The notes below the pieces were generated by a model that was given only the letters and a program-made list of their open reading frames with translations, was not told where the DNA came from and did no database searches. A DNA stretch of 13,540 nucleotides from positions 1 to 13,540 of the forward strand of contig CAZUUU010000080.1 in NCBI GenBank assembly GCA_964622685.1, read 5' to 3'. Positions 13,489 to 13,540 of this stretch are shown in pieces; the first letter of the stretch is position 1, and every line of letters begins with the position of its first letter. A program made the translations under genes and the position numbers. The stretch comes from Methylibium sp964622685. GTDB taxonomy: Bacteria; Pseudomonadota; Gammaproteobacteria; Burkholderiales; Burkholderiaceae_C.

Positions 13489-13540
13489 GTGGAAACCAAG
13501 TGGCTCGAGGACTTCGTCAGCCTGGCCGAGACGCGCAGCT
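13489..13540 (+). CDS. LysR-type transcriptional regulator, first 17 codons (runs off the right edge)
   Basis: Only METKWLEDFVSLAETRS is visible. It is a textbook opening of the LysR-type helix-turn-helix, in which the first helix reads W-L-x-D-F-x-x-L-A-E-x-x-S. The start is GTG at 13489-13491; there is no ribosome site, and a -10-like hexamer sits just upstream. LysR proteins bind promoters as tetramers and respond to a small molecule, and they often control a divergent gene. The divergent neighbour here is the membrane protein gene ending at 13250, but its foreign composition makes it a doubtful target. The ligand and targets cannot be inferred from 17 residues. Confidence 0.85.
   Translation, partial: METKWLEDFVSLAETRS

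Overview
The window is about 13.5 kb of very GC-rich DNA: 47 of 60 bases are G or C at 4681-4740. The 5' end of metK divergent from two adjacent lipid A acyltransferase genes, and the AceE, CSD-DUF1294 and tautomerase proteins, all suggest a betaproteobacterium, most likely Burkholderiales. That assignment is inferred from gene content and remembered synteny, not from a search. I see no rRNA, tRNA, CRISPR array, transposase or integrase.

Left part (1-2198): metK runs leftward off the edge. Diverging from it are two lysophospholipid acyltransferases of the LpxL/LpxM type, overlapping by one base at TGATG.

Centre (2393-7348): a compact three-gene operon encodes an 887-residue AceE-type ThDP decarboxylase with no E2 or E3 gene beside it, a PhyH-type Fe(II)/2-oxoglutarate dioxygenase, and an NAD(P)-binding homoserine-dehydrogenase-like protein with a SAF-like C-terminus. 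The last two genes overlap by ATGA. Together they look like an oxygen-dependent pathway that I cannot match to a named one, and this is my main candidate for an undescribed system.

Right of it (7323-9473): a leftward pair encodes a small membrane protein and a protein with a cysteine-rich tail, whose gene overlaps the operon end by 26 bp. A rightward secreted protein and a 44-residue membrane protein follow. At 9487-11515 four leftward genes encode a four-helix membrane protein, a DUF4410-like lipoprotein, a cold-shock-domain/DUF1294 membrane protein and a tautomerase.

Right end (11608-13250): two leftward genes, a DUF5677-like protein and a three-helix membrane protein with a cysteine-containing C-terminus, are much less GC-rich (31/60 and 33/60 in sampled lines). 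They are separated by a short site with the box order and spacing of an integron attC, so they may be gene cassettes or their remnants. A LysR-type regulator begins at 13489 and runs off the window.

No gap between called genes exceeds 300 bases.
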